A DNA stretch of 64,000 nucleotides from UBA6623 sp965217195 (GTDB lineage Bacteria > Acidobacteriota > Terriglobia > Bryobacterales > UBA6623). The stretch's first letter is position 1. Every line of letters begins with the position of its first letter. This document shows positions 50,692 to 58,951 of this stretch, in pieces. The stretch is taken from NCBI GenBank assembly GCA_965217195.1, contig CBDCHL010000003.1, positions 124,001-188,000 on the forward strand, written 5' to 3'. The position numbers were made by a program, and so were the translations under genes. The notes beneath the pieces are model-generated. The model worked only from the letters and a program-made list of their open reading frames with translations, did not search any database and was not told the origin of the DNA.

Positions 50692-51969
50692 TTACCAGGC
50701 GGTCATGGAGTCTTCGAACATAGCGGCGAGGGCCTCTGCGTCGGCGGGACGCGGCGAGAGTTTCGTCACCCGGTGCTGCGGCAGGGTGCCCTCGACTAAA
50801 GCGGGAATGTCGCCCGATGTGAAACCGATCGCCCGCAGACCGTTGGGGACGTTTAACCGTCGCATGAACGACGTAATCTGATCCGCCAGAACTTTCCCGG
50901 CGTCTTCGAGCTTGACGCCGGCAACGGACGCGCCCAGCACCTCGGCGGCCCGCAGATGTCGCTCGGGGCAAGCCGGGCCCGTGAAGCGGAAAACCGCCGG
51001 GGAGTTCAGAATCACCGAAGTCCCGTGCGGTATCAGTGGCCGATCGCCAGGATACCCCGCGGGCCGATAGGCTTTGACCATGCCCGAAACCGGATAGGAC
51101 ATCCCATGAGGTAAGTGGACTCCCGCGTTCCCGAAACCGACACCGGCGTAGGAAGCCGCCAACAGCATCATGCCGCGCGCCTCGTCATCACCCGGATCGG
51201 CAACGGCGCGAGGCAGGTATTCGCGCACCATACGCAGCGCTTCGAGCGACCAAATGTCACTGATGGGATTCGAGCCCTGGTAGGCGGGGCGAAGGATCGG
51301 GCGCTCGGGTCGCGGGCGGTCCGTGTAAGGAACCGCGGTATAGGATTCGACGGCATGGCTGAGAACGTCGAGTCCGGTGGAGGCGGCTACGTCGGAGGGC
51401 AGAGTGCGGGTGTTGTCGGGGTCCAAAATCCCCAGCGTAGGCTTGAGGCGGCGGTGCGCGATTCCGGTCTTGGCGTGGAGTTCGGCGAAGTCGAAAATCG
51501 CCACGCCGGTCGTTTCACTTCCCGTGCCGGCTGTGGTGGGAACAGCGAACAGCGGCTTGAGCGGCCCCGGTACGGGCAGGCCTTTCCCGATCGGAGGATT
51601 GACATAGTCGAGGAAATCGGCCGGGTAGGTTGTGTAGAGATTCGCAGCCTTGGCGGTGTCGATCGTGGAACCGCCGCCGACGGCGACAAAGGCTTCGAAC
51701 TCGCTTTGCTCCGCGACGCCGATCGCATCGCGGAAAGATTCATCGGTCGGCTCGACGCGCACGCTGTCATAGAGGGTGTAGCGGATGTTGTTGTCGTCGA
51801 GCGATGCGAGGGCGGTTTCGACCGCCGGCAACTTGGCCAAATAGGGGTCGGTCAGCACTATGACGCGGCCGATCTTGCGGTCGACCAACTCGGGGCCAAG
51901 CTCGCGGGTCGCGCCCGGCCCGTAACGAATATTCGAAGTCGCCATTTCCACGGCGTATTCCGAGTCCAT
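50692..51969 (-). CDS. Iron-containing alcohol dehydrogenase, ADHFE1/hydroxyacid-oxoacid transhydrogenase-like
   Basis: The 425-residue protein closely follows eukaryotic ADHFE1 (hydroxyacid-oxoacid transhydrogenase): 'EMATSNIRYGPGATRELG', 'VEPTDESFRDAI', 'VAVGGGSTIDTAKAANLY', 'DFLDYVNPPIGKG', 'PLFAVPTTAGTGSETTGVAI', 'RPAYQGSNPISDIW', 'GNAGVHLPHGMSYPVSG' and 'GTLPQHRVTKLSPRP'. Human ADHFE1 oxidises gamma-hydroxybutyrate while reducing 2-oxoglutarate. The metal ligands are in the Asp/His motifs. The start has AAAGGAA upstream. Operon with the MaoC gene. Confidence 0.9.
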   Translation of the reverse strand: MDSEYAVEMATSNIRYGPGATRELGPELVDRKIGRVIVLTDPYLAKLPAVETALASLDDNNIRYTLYDSVRVEPTDESFRDAIGVAEQSEFEAFVAVGGGSTIDTAKAANLYTTYPADFLDYVNPPIGKGLPVPGPLKPLFAVPTTAGTGSETTGVAIFDFAELHAKTGIAHRRLKPTLGILDPDNTRTLPSDVAASTGLDVLSHAVESYTAVPYTDRPRPERPILRPAYQGSNPISDIWSLEALRMVREYLPRAVADPGDDEARGMMLLAASYAGVGFGNAGVHLPHGMSYPVSGMVKAYRPAGYPGDRPLIPHGTSVILNSPAVFRFTGPACPERHLRAAEVLGASVAGVKLEDAGKVLADQITSFMRRLNVPNGLRAIGFTSGDIPALVEGTLPQHRVTKLSPRPADAEALAAMFEDSMTAW

Positions 51970-52073
51970 TGAATGATTCCTTTGTCCCAATAGTATTGCA
52001 TCCGCTCGTGAGGGCTCCAACGAGGGAAGATCTCCTGTCAGCGGGACACGCAATGAAGTAGACCCTTGCCTAT

Positions 52074-53975
52074 TTACAAAATCACGCGTTCGTCACCGAC
52101 TCGGCGGGTCAGTCTTTGGCGGTCGAGATACTCGAGTAGAGGGATCGCGTATTTACGGCTAATCCCGGCGAGATCCTTGAAAACCGGGACAGTGAGCCGG
52201 TCGGATTCCTGTTTTTGCCGGGCCAGCTTGTTTCGAAGCCCATCGAGGGCTTCGCGGTGAAAAACCAGTTCGGCGGTCACCTTGACCAAGACGCCCTCTC
52301 TCAATAAGCCGTCGAGAATACGCCGCGCGCGCGGACCATCGACCGGCAACTTTTTGAGCAACTCGGGTAGGGCCGGCACCGCAAGCCCGGCTTCGTGGAA
52401 CGCGGCGACGATCTTATCACGGGCGGCTGCTTCTTCCTCCCGCAGGACAACGCGATGCGTCGCGAGACGGACGATCTCACCCTCGACCGCGGCCTTTTTG
52501 TCGCGCGCAAGGTGGGCCAACAGTGCGTCAAGAAAGAACGGGGGGGCTTGGGGGAACAACGACGTTCGCATCGCTTCCTTGGCGGCTCCGGGCAGCAATG
52601 GATTGTCGTGGTGAAAAGCAGTCAAGAGGTCAAGTGTCTTGGTCATCGCGGCGCGGAAGTCATCGCGGTGAACGAAGTAAGCGGGACTTTCGTGGATGCG
52701 GACAATGCGGCCCCTCTGCTCAACCCCCCGTGCGGTTGTTTCCAATTCGGAGTCAAGCCAAGCCGTTCGAGCCGTGATTTCCCTCGCGCCCGTTCCATGA
52801 GCGGCGCCCTTCAGCAAGACTTCCAACACTTCCTCGGGTTCCCCGCGGTCCAGAACTTCGAGGCGCGGGCGCCACTCTTCGTCCACGCGATGCTTCGGTG
52901 CGTGGTTGTCGAGCACGACCCCGCCGCCGATCGTGATAACGGGCGAGAATCGGCGAATGATGAATCGGTCTCCCCGCCACAGCGGTAACGCATCGCGAAA
53001 ACGCATTTGGGCGTAAGCACGCTCGCCGGGTTGGAGCACTTTTCGCCGATCGAGGAAGTAAACGCGGCCTTCCAGCTCGGCGGTGCCGGCGTGGAAATGG
53101 ACCCGCGCGCCGTACTTGAGTGGTTTCGCCGAGCCCAGCAAGTCCACGGAACAATCGATGCGCCGGGTCGGCTCGAACTTCCCGGCGGCGGTCAGCACCA
53201 TGCCGCGCGCCAGGCCGTCGGCCGCGATATTAGAAAGGTTGACGGCTGTGCGTTGCCCGGCGACGGCCTCGGGAACTTCCCCGCCGTGCACTTCGAGGCC
53301 GCGCACGCGCACCCGCTTGGCCGCCGGCAATACCTCGACGTCGGAGTCCGCCGAAAGCGTTCCGGAAACCAACGTACCGGTGACAACCGTCCCGAAGCCC
53401 TTCATCACGAAAACGCGATCAATGGGGAGTCGGAAGTGGTGATGGCTGTTTTTCGGCTCCGCGTCGACAGCCAACTTGCGGAGCGCCGTGCGCAAGTCAT
53501 CGACGCCGCTTCCTGTTTTCGAGCTGACGGGACAGATCGGTGCGCCTTCGAGAAACGATCCGGCGAGATATTCCTCGGTTTCGAGCTTGACCAGCTCGAC
53601 CAAATCGGGATCGACCAGATCGGTCTTCGTCAGAGCAACCAGCCCGCGACGAACGTCGAGCAAGCGGCAGATGTCGAAGTGTTCCCTGGTTTGCGGCATG
53701 ATCGATTCGTCGGCCGCGATGACGAGCATTAGTAGATCGATGCCGCCGACCCCGGCCAGCATGTTCTTGACGAATCGTTCGTGACCGGGAACATCGACGA
53801 ATCCGAGCTGTACACCGCCGGCAATCGGTAGATGCGCGAAACCCAAGTCGATCGTAATGCCCCGGCGTTTTTCTTCCTCCAAGCGATCGGCGTCAATTCC
53901 CGTTAGCGCCCGCACGAGCGCGGTCTTGCCGTGATCGATATGCCCGGCGGTACCGACGATGATGTTCTTTGTCAA
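52074..53975 (-). CDS. selB: SelB, selenocysteine-specific elongation factor
   Basis: The 633-residue GTPase delivers Sec-tRNA to ribosomes at SECIS-bearing UGA codons. G motifs: 'GTAGHIDHGKTALVRALTG', 'VDVPGHERFVKNML', 'ALTKTDLVD'. The SelB-specific middle domain and four C-terminal winged-helix segments follow ('LPELLKKLPVDGPRARRI', 'FKDLAGISRKYAIPLLEYLD'). The family N-terminus starts exactly at the TTG codon 53975, so translation very likely starts at TTG, with GAGG about 11 nt upstream. No selA, selD or tRNA-Sec is seen in the window. It lies 42 bp upstream of the APH gene's 3' end, all on minus. Confidence 0.93.
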   Translation of the reverse strand: MTKNIIVGTAGHIDHGKTALVRALTGIDADRLEEEKRRGITIDLGFAHLPIAGGVQLGFVDVPGHERFVKNMLAGVGGIDLLMLVIAADESIMPQTREHFDICRLLDVRRGLVALTKTDLVDPDLVELVKLETEEYLAGSFLEGAPICPVSSKTGSGVDDLRTALRKLAVDAEPKNSHHHFRLPIDRVFVMKGFGTVVTGTLVSGTLSADSDVEVLPAAKRVRVRGLEVHGGEVPEAVAGQRTAVNLSNIAADGLARGMVLTAAGKFEPTRRIDCSVDLLGSAKPLKYGARVHFHAGTAELEGRVYFLDRRKVLQPGERAYAQMRFRDALPLWRGDRFIIRRFSPVITIGGGVVLDNHAPKHRVDEEWRPRLEVLDRGEPEEVLEVLLKGAAHGTGAREITARTAWLDSELETTARGVEQRGRIVRIHESPAYFVHRDDFRAAMTKTLDLLTAFHHDNPLLPGAAKEAMRTSLFPQAPPFFLDALLAHLARDKKAAVEGEIVRLATHRVVLREEEAAARDKIVAAFHEAGLAVPALPELLKKLPVDGPRARRILDGLLREGVLVKVTAELVFHREALDGLRNKLARQKQESDRLTVPVFKDLAGISRKYAIPLLEYLDRQRLTRRVGDERVIL

Positions 53976-54017
53976 CGGCTCAACCTCGGACTTCCAGTTG
54001 CGCGCGCTCGCCGACCG

Positions 54018-55061
54018 TCACTCGCGTTCCTGAGCCAGCTCCCAAGCTTTCGCGGCGGTGTCGGGGACCCGTGCGCCGAGTTTGATGCCGGTCGCGGAAG
54101 CAGCGTTGCCGTCCAAAACCCTCTTGTATACGCCTTGCGCGATCGAAGCGGAACGGAACAGAGAAAAAGCGAGGTAGAAGTTCCACCGCTCGATTTTCGT
54201 TCCCGTTCGACGGCAATAGGCCGCGATGTACTCTTGCTCGGACGGAATTCCCGGCGTGCGCTTTTCCGGCGTTAAGCCGCCTGACGCACCGAGCGACAAA
54301 CGATAGGGCAGGCAGTTATAAGCCAGGTCGGCCAGCGGATGCCCCAACGTGGATAGCTCCCAGTCGAGCACCGCCAGGATTATTGGCTCGGTGGGATGGA
54401 AGATCATATTCTCGAGCCGGAAGTCGCCGTGGACCACTGAAGTTTCATCCCCGGGGGGAATGTTCTCCGGCAGCCAGTCCATCAAGCGATCGACAGGCTC
54501 GATCTTTTGGGTTTGAGCCGCTACATAGTTGCGGCTCCAGCGGCTGATTTGGCGCGCGAAATAATTGCCTGGCTTGCCGTAATCCGACAGGCCGCGGGCC
54601 TCGAAGTCCGTCATATGGATTTTGGCCAGGCAGGCGTTCATCGCGTCGTAGACCACGGCACGCTCATCCGGGGCCATGTCGGGCAGGCCGGGATCACGCA
54701 GCACGCGGCCGGCGACGTAATCCATCACGTAAAAGGCTGTTCCGATGATCGACTCGTCCTCACACAAAAGATACACGTGGGGGACCGGCACACCGACCGT
54801 GCCGAGCGCTTTCATCACGCGGTACTCGCGGTCGACGGCGTGAGCTCGGGGTAGAAGTTTCCCCGGGGGCTTTTTGCGGACCACATACTTTCGGTCGTTC
54901 GTCGAAACCGTGAAGGTTGGGTTGGACTGCCCGCCGGAAAACTGACGCACCTCGGGTGGACCCCGGAGACCCTCGATGTTGCGCTCAAGGTAGGCGAACA
55001 ACGCCTGCTCGTCGAACACGTGGGCCGGACGCACCGGGATGGTTTCGGGCTGGTGAGACAC
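54018..55061 (-). CDS. Phosphotransferase (APH/ACAD10-like kinase)
   Basis: The 347-residue protein has an aminoglycoside-phosphotransferase-like fold: 'VRKKPPGKLLPRAHAVDREYRV' (nucleotide-binding Lys and Glu), 'VVHGDFRLENMIFHP' (catalytic H-G-D and metal-binding Asn) and 'AVLDWELSTLGHPLADLAY' (DxE/D metal motif). It resembles the N-terminal domain of ACAD10/11, which phosphorylates 4-hydroxyacyl-CoAs. An acyl-CoA dehydrogenase partner is not in the window. Substrate is unproven. Confidence 0.88.
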   Translation of the reverse strand: MSHQPETIPVRPAHVFDEQALFAYLERNIEGLRGPPEVRQFSGGQSNPTFTVSTNDRKYVVRKKPPGKLLPRAHAVDREYRVMKALGTVGVPVPHVYLLCEDESIIGTAFYVMDYVAGRVLRDPGLPDMAPDERAVVYDAMNACLAKIHMTDFEARGLSDYGKPGNYFARQISRWSRNYVAAQTQKIEPVDRLMDWLPENIPPGDETSVVHGDFRLENMIFHPTEPIILAVLDWELSTLGHPLADLAYNCLPYRLSLGASGGLTPEKRTPGIPSEQEYIAAYCRRTGTKIERWNFYLAFSLFRSASIAQGVYKRVLDGNAASATGIKLGARVPDTAAKAWELAQERE

Positions 55062-55222
55062 GGGCGCTTCCGATCGGATGACGTGGCGGCGACGAAGTGC
55101 TGATCGCGGAATCCGTCGCCGCCCGAGGACCCATTATAGTGCCCGTCTTGCTGAGGTAACCGACGCCCCGGATGCGTGGGTGGGGTACGCGAAAGGCTGT
55201 CGCGGAACCGGAGAAGAGCTAA

Positions 55223-55413
55223 CCTGCATTTCTCACCACCTGGCGGTCGAAGCACGCAATAGGCCCGTCATTAGTTCGTTACGGTTGCCTGCCGTGCTCA
55301 CCGTACTGTTGAAGTACGCCTCTTGCTTAAGAAATGGGGCGCCAAGGCGGCCCGTGCCTCGTACTGACAGCCCTCTCACGCACTTCGCCTCGCCAGGTGG
55401 TGAGAAATGCAGG
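55223..55413. mobile_element. MITE-like element, copy A (191 bp)
   Basis: Terminal inverted repeats of 23 bp start CCTGCATTTCTCACCACC and are matched at the right end (55391-55413). Four-base direct repeats CTAA flank it (55219-55222 and 55414-55417). No ORF inside is plausible. Its right flank is the stop codon (TAG) of the esterase gene. Copy B at 58668 is about 90% identical. Confidence 0.85.
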
Positions 55414-56352
55414 CTAAGAACGCAGCGCCCGCCCCAATTGCTCGGCAATCTCCCCCAGCGCCTTTTTCGCGCCGGGAAGGGCTCCGGTTAGGGTGGCGAA
55501 GCCGTGGATCGTGTCCTTGTAGCAGGTGTAATCGACCGCGACTCCGGCTTGTTCGAGACGGCGGGCATACGCCGCGCCCTCGTCTCGCAAGGGGTCGAAC
55601 CCGGCGGTTACGATTTGCGCGGGCGGCAAGCCGCCGAGGTCCGCGACTGCCAGGGGAGAAACTCGCGGATCGGCGGCATCTTCAGGAGCGGCCAGGTAGT
55701 GATCGCGAAACCATTCCATGCCCGCCTTCTCGAGATAGTATCCCTTGGCAAATTCCATGTAGGAGGGCGTGTCGAAAGAAGTGACGGTCATGATCGGATA
55801 GATCAGAAGCTGACGGCTGATCGCGGGGCCCCGCCGGTCGCGCGCCGACAACGCGACCGCGGCGGCGAGGTTGCCGCCCGCGCTGTCGCCTCCCAGGGCC
55901 ATGCGTGCGGGGTCGGCTCCCAGGCGGGCTGCGTTCGCGGCGGCCCATTCGAAAGCGGCGTAGCTGTCGTCGAACGCGGCGGGGAACTTGTGCTCCGGCG
56001 CGAGGCGGTAATCCACCGAAACCGTCAAGCACTGCGCCCCTATGCACAGCGTTCGGCAGGCGTTGTCGTGGGTATCCAAATCGCAGAGCACCCAGCCGCC
56101 CCCGTGGTAGTAAACCAGCACCGGGAACGGCCCTGCGCCCGAAGGCCGGTACACACGAACCGGGATCGCCCCCACCGGCCCTGGGCAAAAGGTATTTTCG
56201 ACGGCGGCGACGGGAACGGGGTCGCCCCGCAGTTCGACGAGCGCTCGTGAGTTGGCGCGCGCTTCCTCGGGCGTCAGAGTATTCAGCGGGGGGCGGCCGA
56301 CTCGCGCAAATCGCTCGAGCAGACCGACGACATCGGGATCGAGTTGATTCAT
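55414..56352 (-). CDS. HSL-family alpha/beta hydrolase (esterase/lipase)
   Basis: The 312-residue cytosolic enzyme belongs to the hormone-sensitive-lipase family: oxyanion motif 'YYHGGGWVLCDLDTHDNACR', nucleophile 'GDSAGGNLAAAVAL', acid in 'AGFDPLRDEGAAYA' and His in 'DTIHGFATL'. It hydrolyses carboxyl esters. Its TAG stop codon falls in the CTAA target duplication of MITE copy A; removing the element would leave the stop unchanged. Upstream, on the same strand but further right, are the SMP-30 and Gfo/Idh genes. Confidence 0.9.
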   Translation of the reverse strand: MNQLDPDVVGLLERFARVGRPPLNTLTPEEARANSRALVELRGDPVPVAAVENTFCPGPVGAIPVRVYRPSGAGPFPVLVYYHGGGWVLCDLDTHDNACRTLCIGAQCLTVSVDYRLAPEHKFPAAFDDSYAAFEWAAANAARLGADPARMALGGDSAGGNLAAAVALSARDRRGPAISRQLLIYPIMTVTSFDTPSYMEFAKGYYLEKAGMEWFRDHYLAAPEDAADPRVSPLAVADLGGLPPAQIVTAGFDPLRDEGAAYARRLEQAGVAVDYTCYKDTIHGFATLTGALPGAKKALGEIAEQLGRALRS

Positions 56353-56458
56353 CGTCTCGGCTCGGACGGGGGCCCAATTTCACGCCGGCATTCAGAATTC
56401 ATGAACCAGGTACGGGGCCCCGAGCTCAAGCGACGGGCCGAAGCCGCGTTGAATCTCA

Positions 56459-57478
56459 TCAGCGATACTGCCGGTGATAGCCTTTCACCTTGAGCGGAAT
56501 TCGGTAGAGACTCGTATCGACCGTGATGTAGAGAACGTGGGACTCCGCCCCCTTGCCGAACTCGACGTTGCTGGGCAGGCCCTCGCCCGTTTCGCCGGGG
56601 GGTTGCCCCGCGGGGCCTGTCGGAATGAAAGCAACCTCTTTGCCGTCTGAGTTGACGACCATGACGCCCGGCCGTCGCTGCATCCGAATCGTTAAGTAGA
56701 GATTGCCGTGTTCATCGACTGTCATACCGTCGCAACCGGCCTCTTCTCCGAAGTCAAGCAGCGTTCGGCCCGGGCCTTTGACGAGACCGTCGGCGTCCAA
56801 CGAAAAGGCGAGAATGCGCATGATCTTCTTGTCGTTGTCGTGGTCGGCGACGTACAGGGTGCCGCCGTCGGGACTAAGAGCCAGGCCGTTGGGCTTGCTC
56901 ACATCGCGGGTGATCTCCACAACGTTGCCGCTCTCGTCAACGCGATACACGGACCGATGATCGAGCTCGAGCGGCTCGTGCCCGAGGTAGCGCGGGTCGC
57001 TGAAATAGATCCGCCCGTTGTCGTCGAGGCAAACGTCGTTCGGCGCGTTGAAGCGTTTTCCTTGGAAGCGGTCGGCGAGCATGGCTTGGCTGCCGGTCTC
57101 GACGTTCCAACTTGCGATACGGCGTAATCCGTAGTCGGCTCCCTGGGCGCCGATGAGATCGCTATCGGCGTTGAAGATCAAACCGTTGACCTTGCCGCTA
57201 TCATCCGAAAAGACGGTGGTCCTGCCGGTCTTCGGGTCGAAGCGCAAGATCATTCCCTTGTTGGTTTCAGGAAGGATATCGGAGAAATAAATGCTCCCGT
57301 CGGGAGCGACGGCCGGGCCTTCGGTAAGTCCACCCTCGACATCGACGGTGCGGGTGAACAACAGTTCGAGGCGAGTTTCGGCTGAGACGATTCTTTCGCC
57401 GGAAGGCGGGGGAATTTCAGCGGCCGAAGTCGGCGTGGCCATTAGGACCACTAGAAGAAAAATCACTACGAAGGGCAT
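56459..57478 (-). CDS. Exported SMP-30/gluconolactonase-like protein
   Basis: The 339-residue protein has a signal peptide (FVVIFLLVVLMATPTSAA) and a six-bladed SMP-30/LRE propeller with 'GLTEGPAVAPDGSIYFSD', 'VNGLIFNAD', 'RFNAPNDVCLDDNGRIYFSDPRYL' and 'PNGLALSPDGGTLYVAD'. The Glu, Asn and Asp residues in these words are the usual metal ligands. SMP-30 enzymes hydrolyse sugar lactones. It starts 26 bp after the Gfo/Idh gene, so they form a likely operon, matching oxidation of a sugar to a lactone and hydrolysis. Confidence 0.88.
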   Translation of the reverse strand: MPFVVIFLLVVLMATPTSAAEIPPPSGERIVSAETRLELLFTRTVDVEGGLTEGPAVAPDGSIYFSDILPETNKGMILRFDPKTGRTTVFSDDSGKVNGLIFNADSDLIGAQGADYGLRRIASWNVETGSQAMLADRFQGKRFNAPNDVCLDDNGRIYFSDPRYLGHEPLELDHRSVYRVDESGNVVEITRDVSKPNGLALSPDGGTLYVADHDNDKKIMRILAFSLDADGLVKGPGRTLLDFGEEAGCDGMTVDEHGNLYLTIRMQRRPGVMVVNSDGKEVAFIPTGPAGQPPGETGEGLPSNVEFGKGAESHVLYITVDTSLYRIPLKVKGYHRQYR

Positions 57479-57504
57479 AGAAGCCTCCTTGTTCCGCGCG
57501 CCTC

Positions 57505-58617
57505 CTACAAACGCTCGAACGGGTGCGTCCGCTGCTTTAGCGGGAACTCGACTCGTCCACCGCTCTGCTGCGACTCGTAGATCCCAAGAATCATTTCGAG
57601 AGCCCAGCGGGCGTCATGGCCGCTCGAAGCGGGCTTGCGGTCCTGCTTGACGGCCTCAAACAGATCGTGAACCATCAACGCATTCGAAAGCGGGCGATCC
57701 TCAGCCGCCAAGTCGACGTGTGACGCGCCTTCGATCCACTCCCATGTGCGTTTCTCGCCCGGCATCCAGCGGTGAGTCCGTAGGATGCGCGGCTGCCCTT
57801 TGGGATAGGTCTGATTCGGCAGGTCGATGATGCCACGGCTGCCGTAGATACGGGTACCCCAGCGGCTTGATCCCTTGCGGTCGCTCGTTTTCGAGGCGAA
57901 ATACGCATGCACGCCCTTGTCGAAGGCGAACATGGCTGCGATTTGGTTGCCGCCTACAGGGCCGACCGGTTCGGTGGGCTCGCGAACGTCCCCGGCGGTG
58001 AGATCCTTGCCGTCGTGGGTGACGTGGGAGAAGACCCAGCGCGGGTCGCCGAGAAACATTCTCGCTAAATCGAACAAATGCGTCCCGAGAACGATCAGGT
58101 CTTCTCCGCCGGCGCGGTGGTCTTCCTTGCCCCGCAGACGAACTTCCTGGATCGTGCCGATCTCGGCGGCATCGAGCATCTGTTTGACACGAACGGCGTA
58201 CGGTGACATCCGCATCTGGTGCGCGGTCTGCACCTTCACGCTGTTTTTCTCGATGGCCGAGATCATGCGATCGGCCTCCTCGAGGTTACGCGCGAAGGGT
58301 TTTTCGAGATACATGTGCGCCCCGGCTTCGGCGACCGCGGTTACCATCTCGACCCGCTGGTCGAGCCAGCGCGGCCCAATGCTGACGTAGTCGGGCTGTT
58401 CACGGGCGAGCATCTCGCGATAGTCACGATAGGCGCGCTTGGCCCCGGTTCGTTGCTGGGCTTGAGCGCGACCTTCGTCGTCAGGATCGGCTACCGCTAC
58501 CACTTCGACCGAGTCGAAGACGGTCCAAACTGTGTCGAGCCCGTGGCCGTACCCGCCGTGACCGGTGTCGCCGATAATCGCGGCTCTCGATTTCGCTTTG
58601 TCGTTGCCCGTTGCCAT
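57505..58617 (-). CDS. Gfo/Idh/MocA family oxidoreductase
   Basis: The 370-residue cytosolic protein has a Rossmann fold ('AAIIGDTGHGGYGHGLDTVW', 'VVAVADPDDEGRA') and 'AHMYLEKPFARNLEEADRMI', with the EKP Lys. The C-terminal domain holds the substrate site. The start at 58617 has AGGAG 7-8 nt upstream; the longer reading from 58674 enters MITE copy B and is rejected. It forms an operon with the SMP-30 gene. Confidence 0.92.
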   Translation of the reverse strand: MATGNDKAKSRAAIIGDTGHGGYGHGLDTVWTVFDSVEVVAVADPDDEGRAQAQQRTGAKRAYRDYREMLAREQPDYVSIGPRWLDQRVEMVTAVAEAGAHMYLEKPFARNLEEADRMISAIEKNSVKVQTAHQMRMSPYAVRVKQMLDAAEIGTIQEVRLRGKEDHRAGGEDLIVLGTHLFDLARMFLGDPRWVFSHVTHDGKDLTAGDVREPTEPVGPVGGNQIAAMFAFDKGVHAYFASKTSDRKGSSRWGTRIYGSRGIIDLPNQTYPKGQPRILRTHRWMPGEKRTWEWIEGASHVDLAAEDRPLSNALMVHDLFEAVKQDRKPASSGHDARWALEMILGIYESQQSGGRVEFPLKQRTHPFERL

Positions 58618-58667
58618 TCGGTTCTCCTGCCGGCTCTGTGCCGCGCGGAACAGCGTGGGATCGCTAG

Positions 58668-58844
58668 CCTGCATTTCTCACCACCCGGCGGTCGAAGCAC
58701 GCGATAGGCCTGTCATTACTTCGTTACGGTTGCCTGCCGTGCTCACCGTACTGTTCAAGTACGCCTCCGCGCGCCAGGCAGCCCGTGCCTCGTACTGACA
58801 GCCCTCTCACGCACTTCGCCTCGCCAGGTGGTGAGAAATGCAGG
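58668..58844. mobile_element. MITE-like element, copy B (177 bp)
   Basis: Left terminal repeat CCTGCATTTCTCACCACC (58668-), right repeat ends at 58844. It is flanked by GCTAG on both sides (58663-58667 and 58845-58849), containing the CTAG target. It is about 50 bp upstream of the Gfo/Idh start and could affect its promoter. It differs from copy A by a short internal deletion. Confidence 0.85.
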
Positions 58845-58951
58845 GCTAGGGGTTGTTGTAGCACAGTCGAACGCAGCACATGGATTAACGTCAGCGCGTG
58901 ATAGGCGCGGACGCCGTGCTGCTAAGTCCCGCAGCAAATCGGGGCGAAGAA

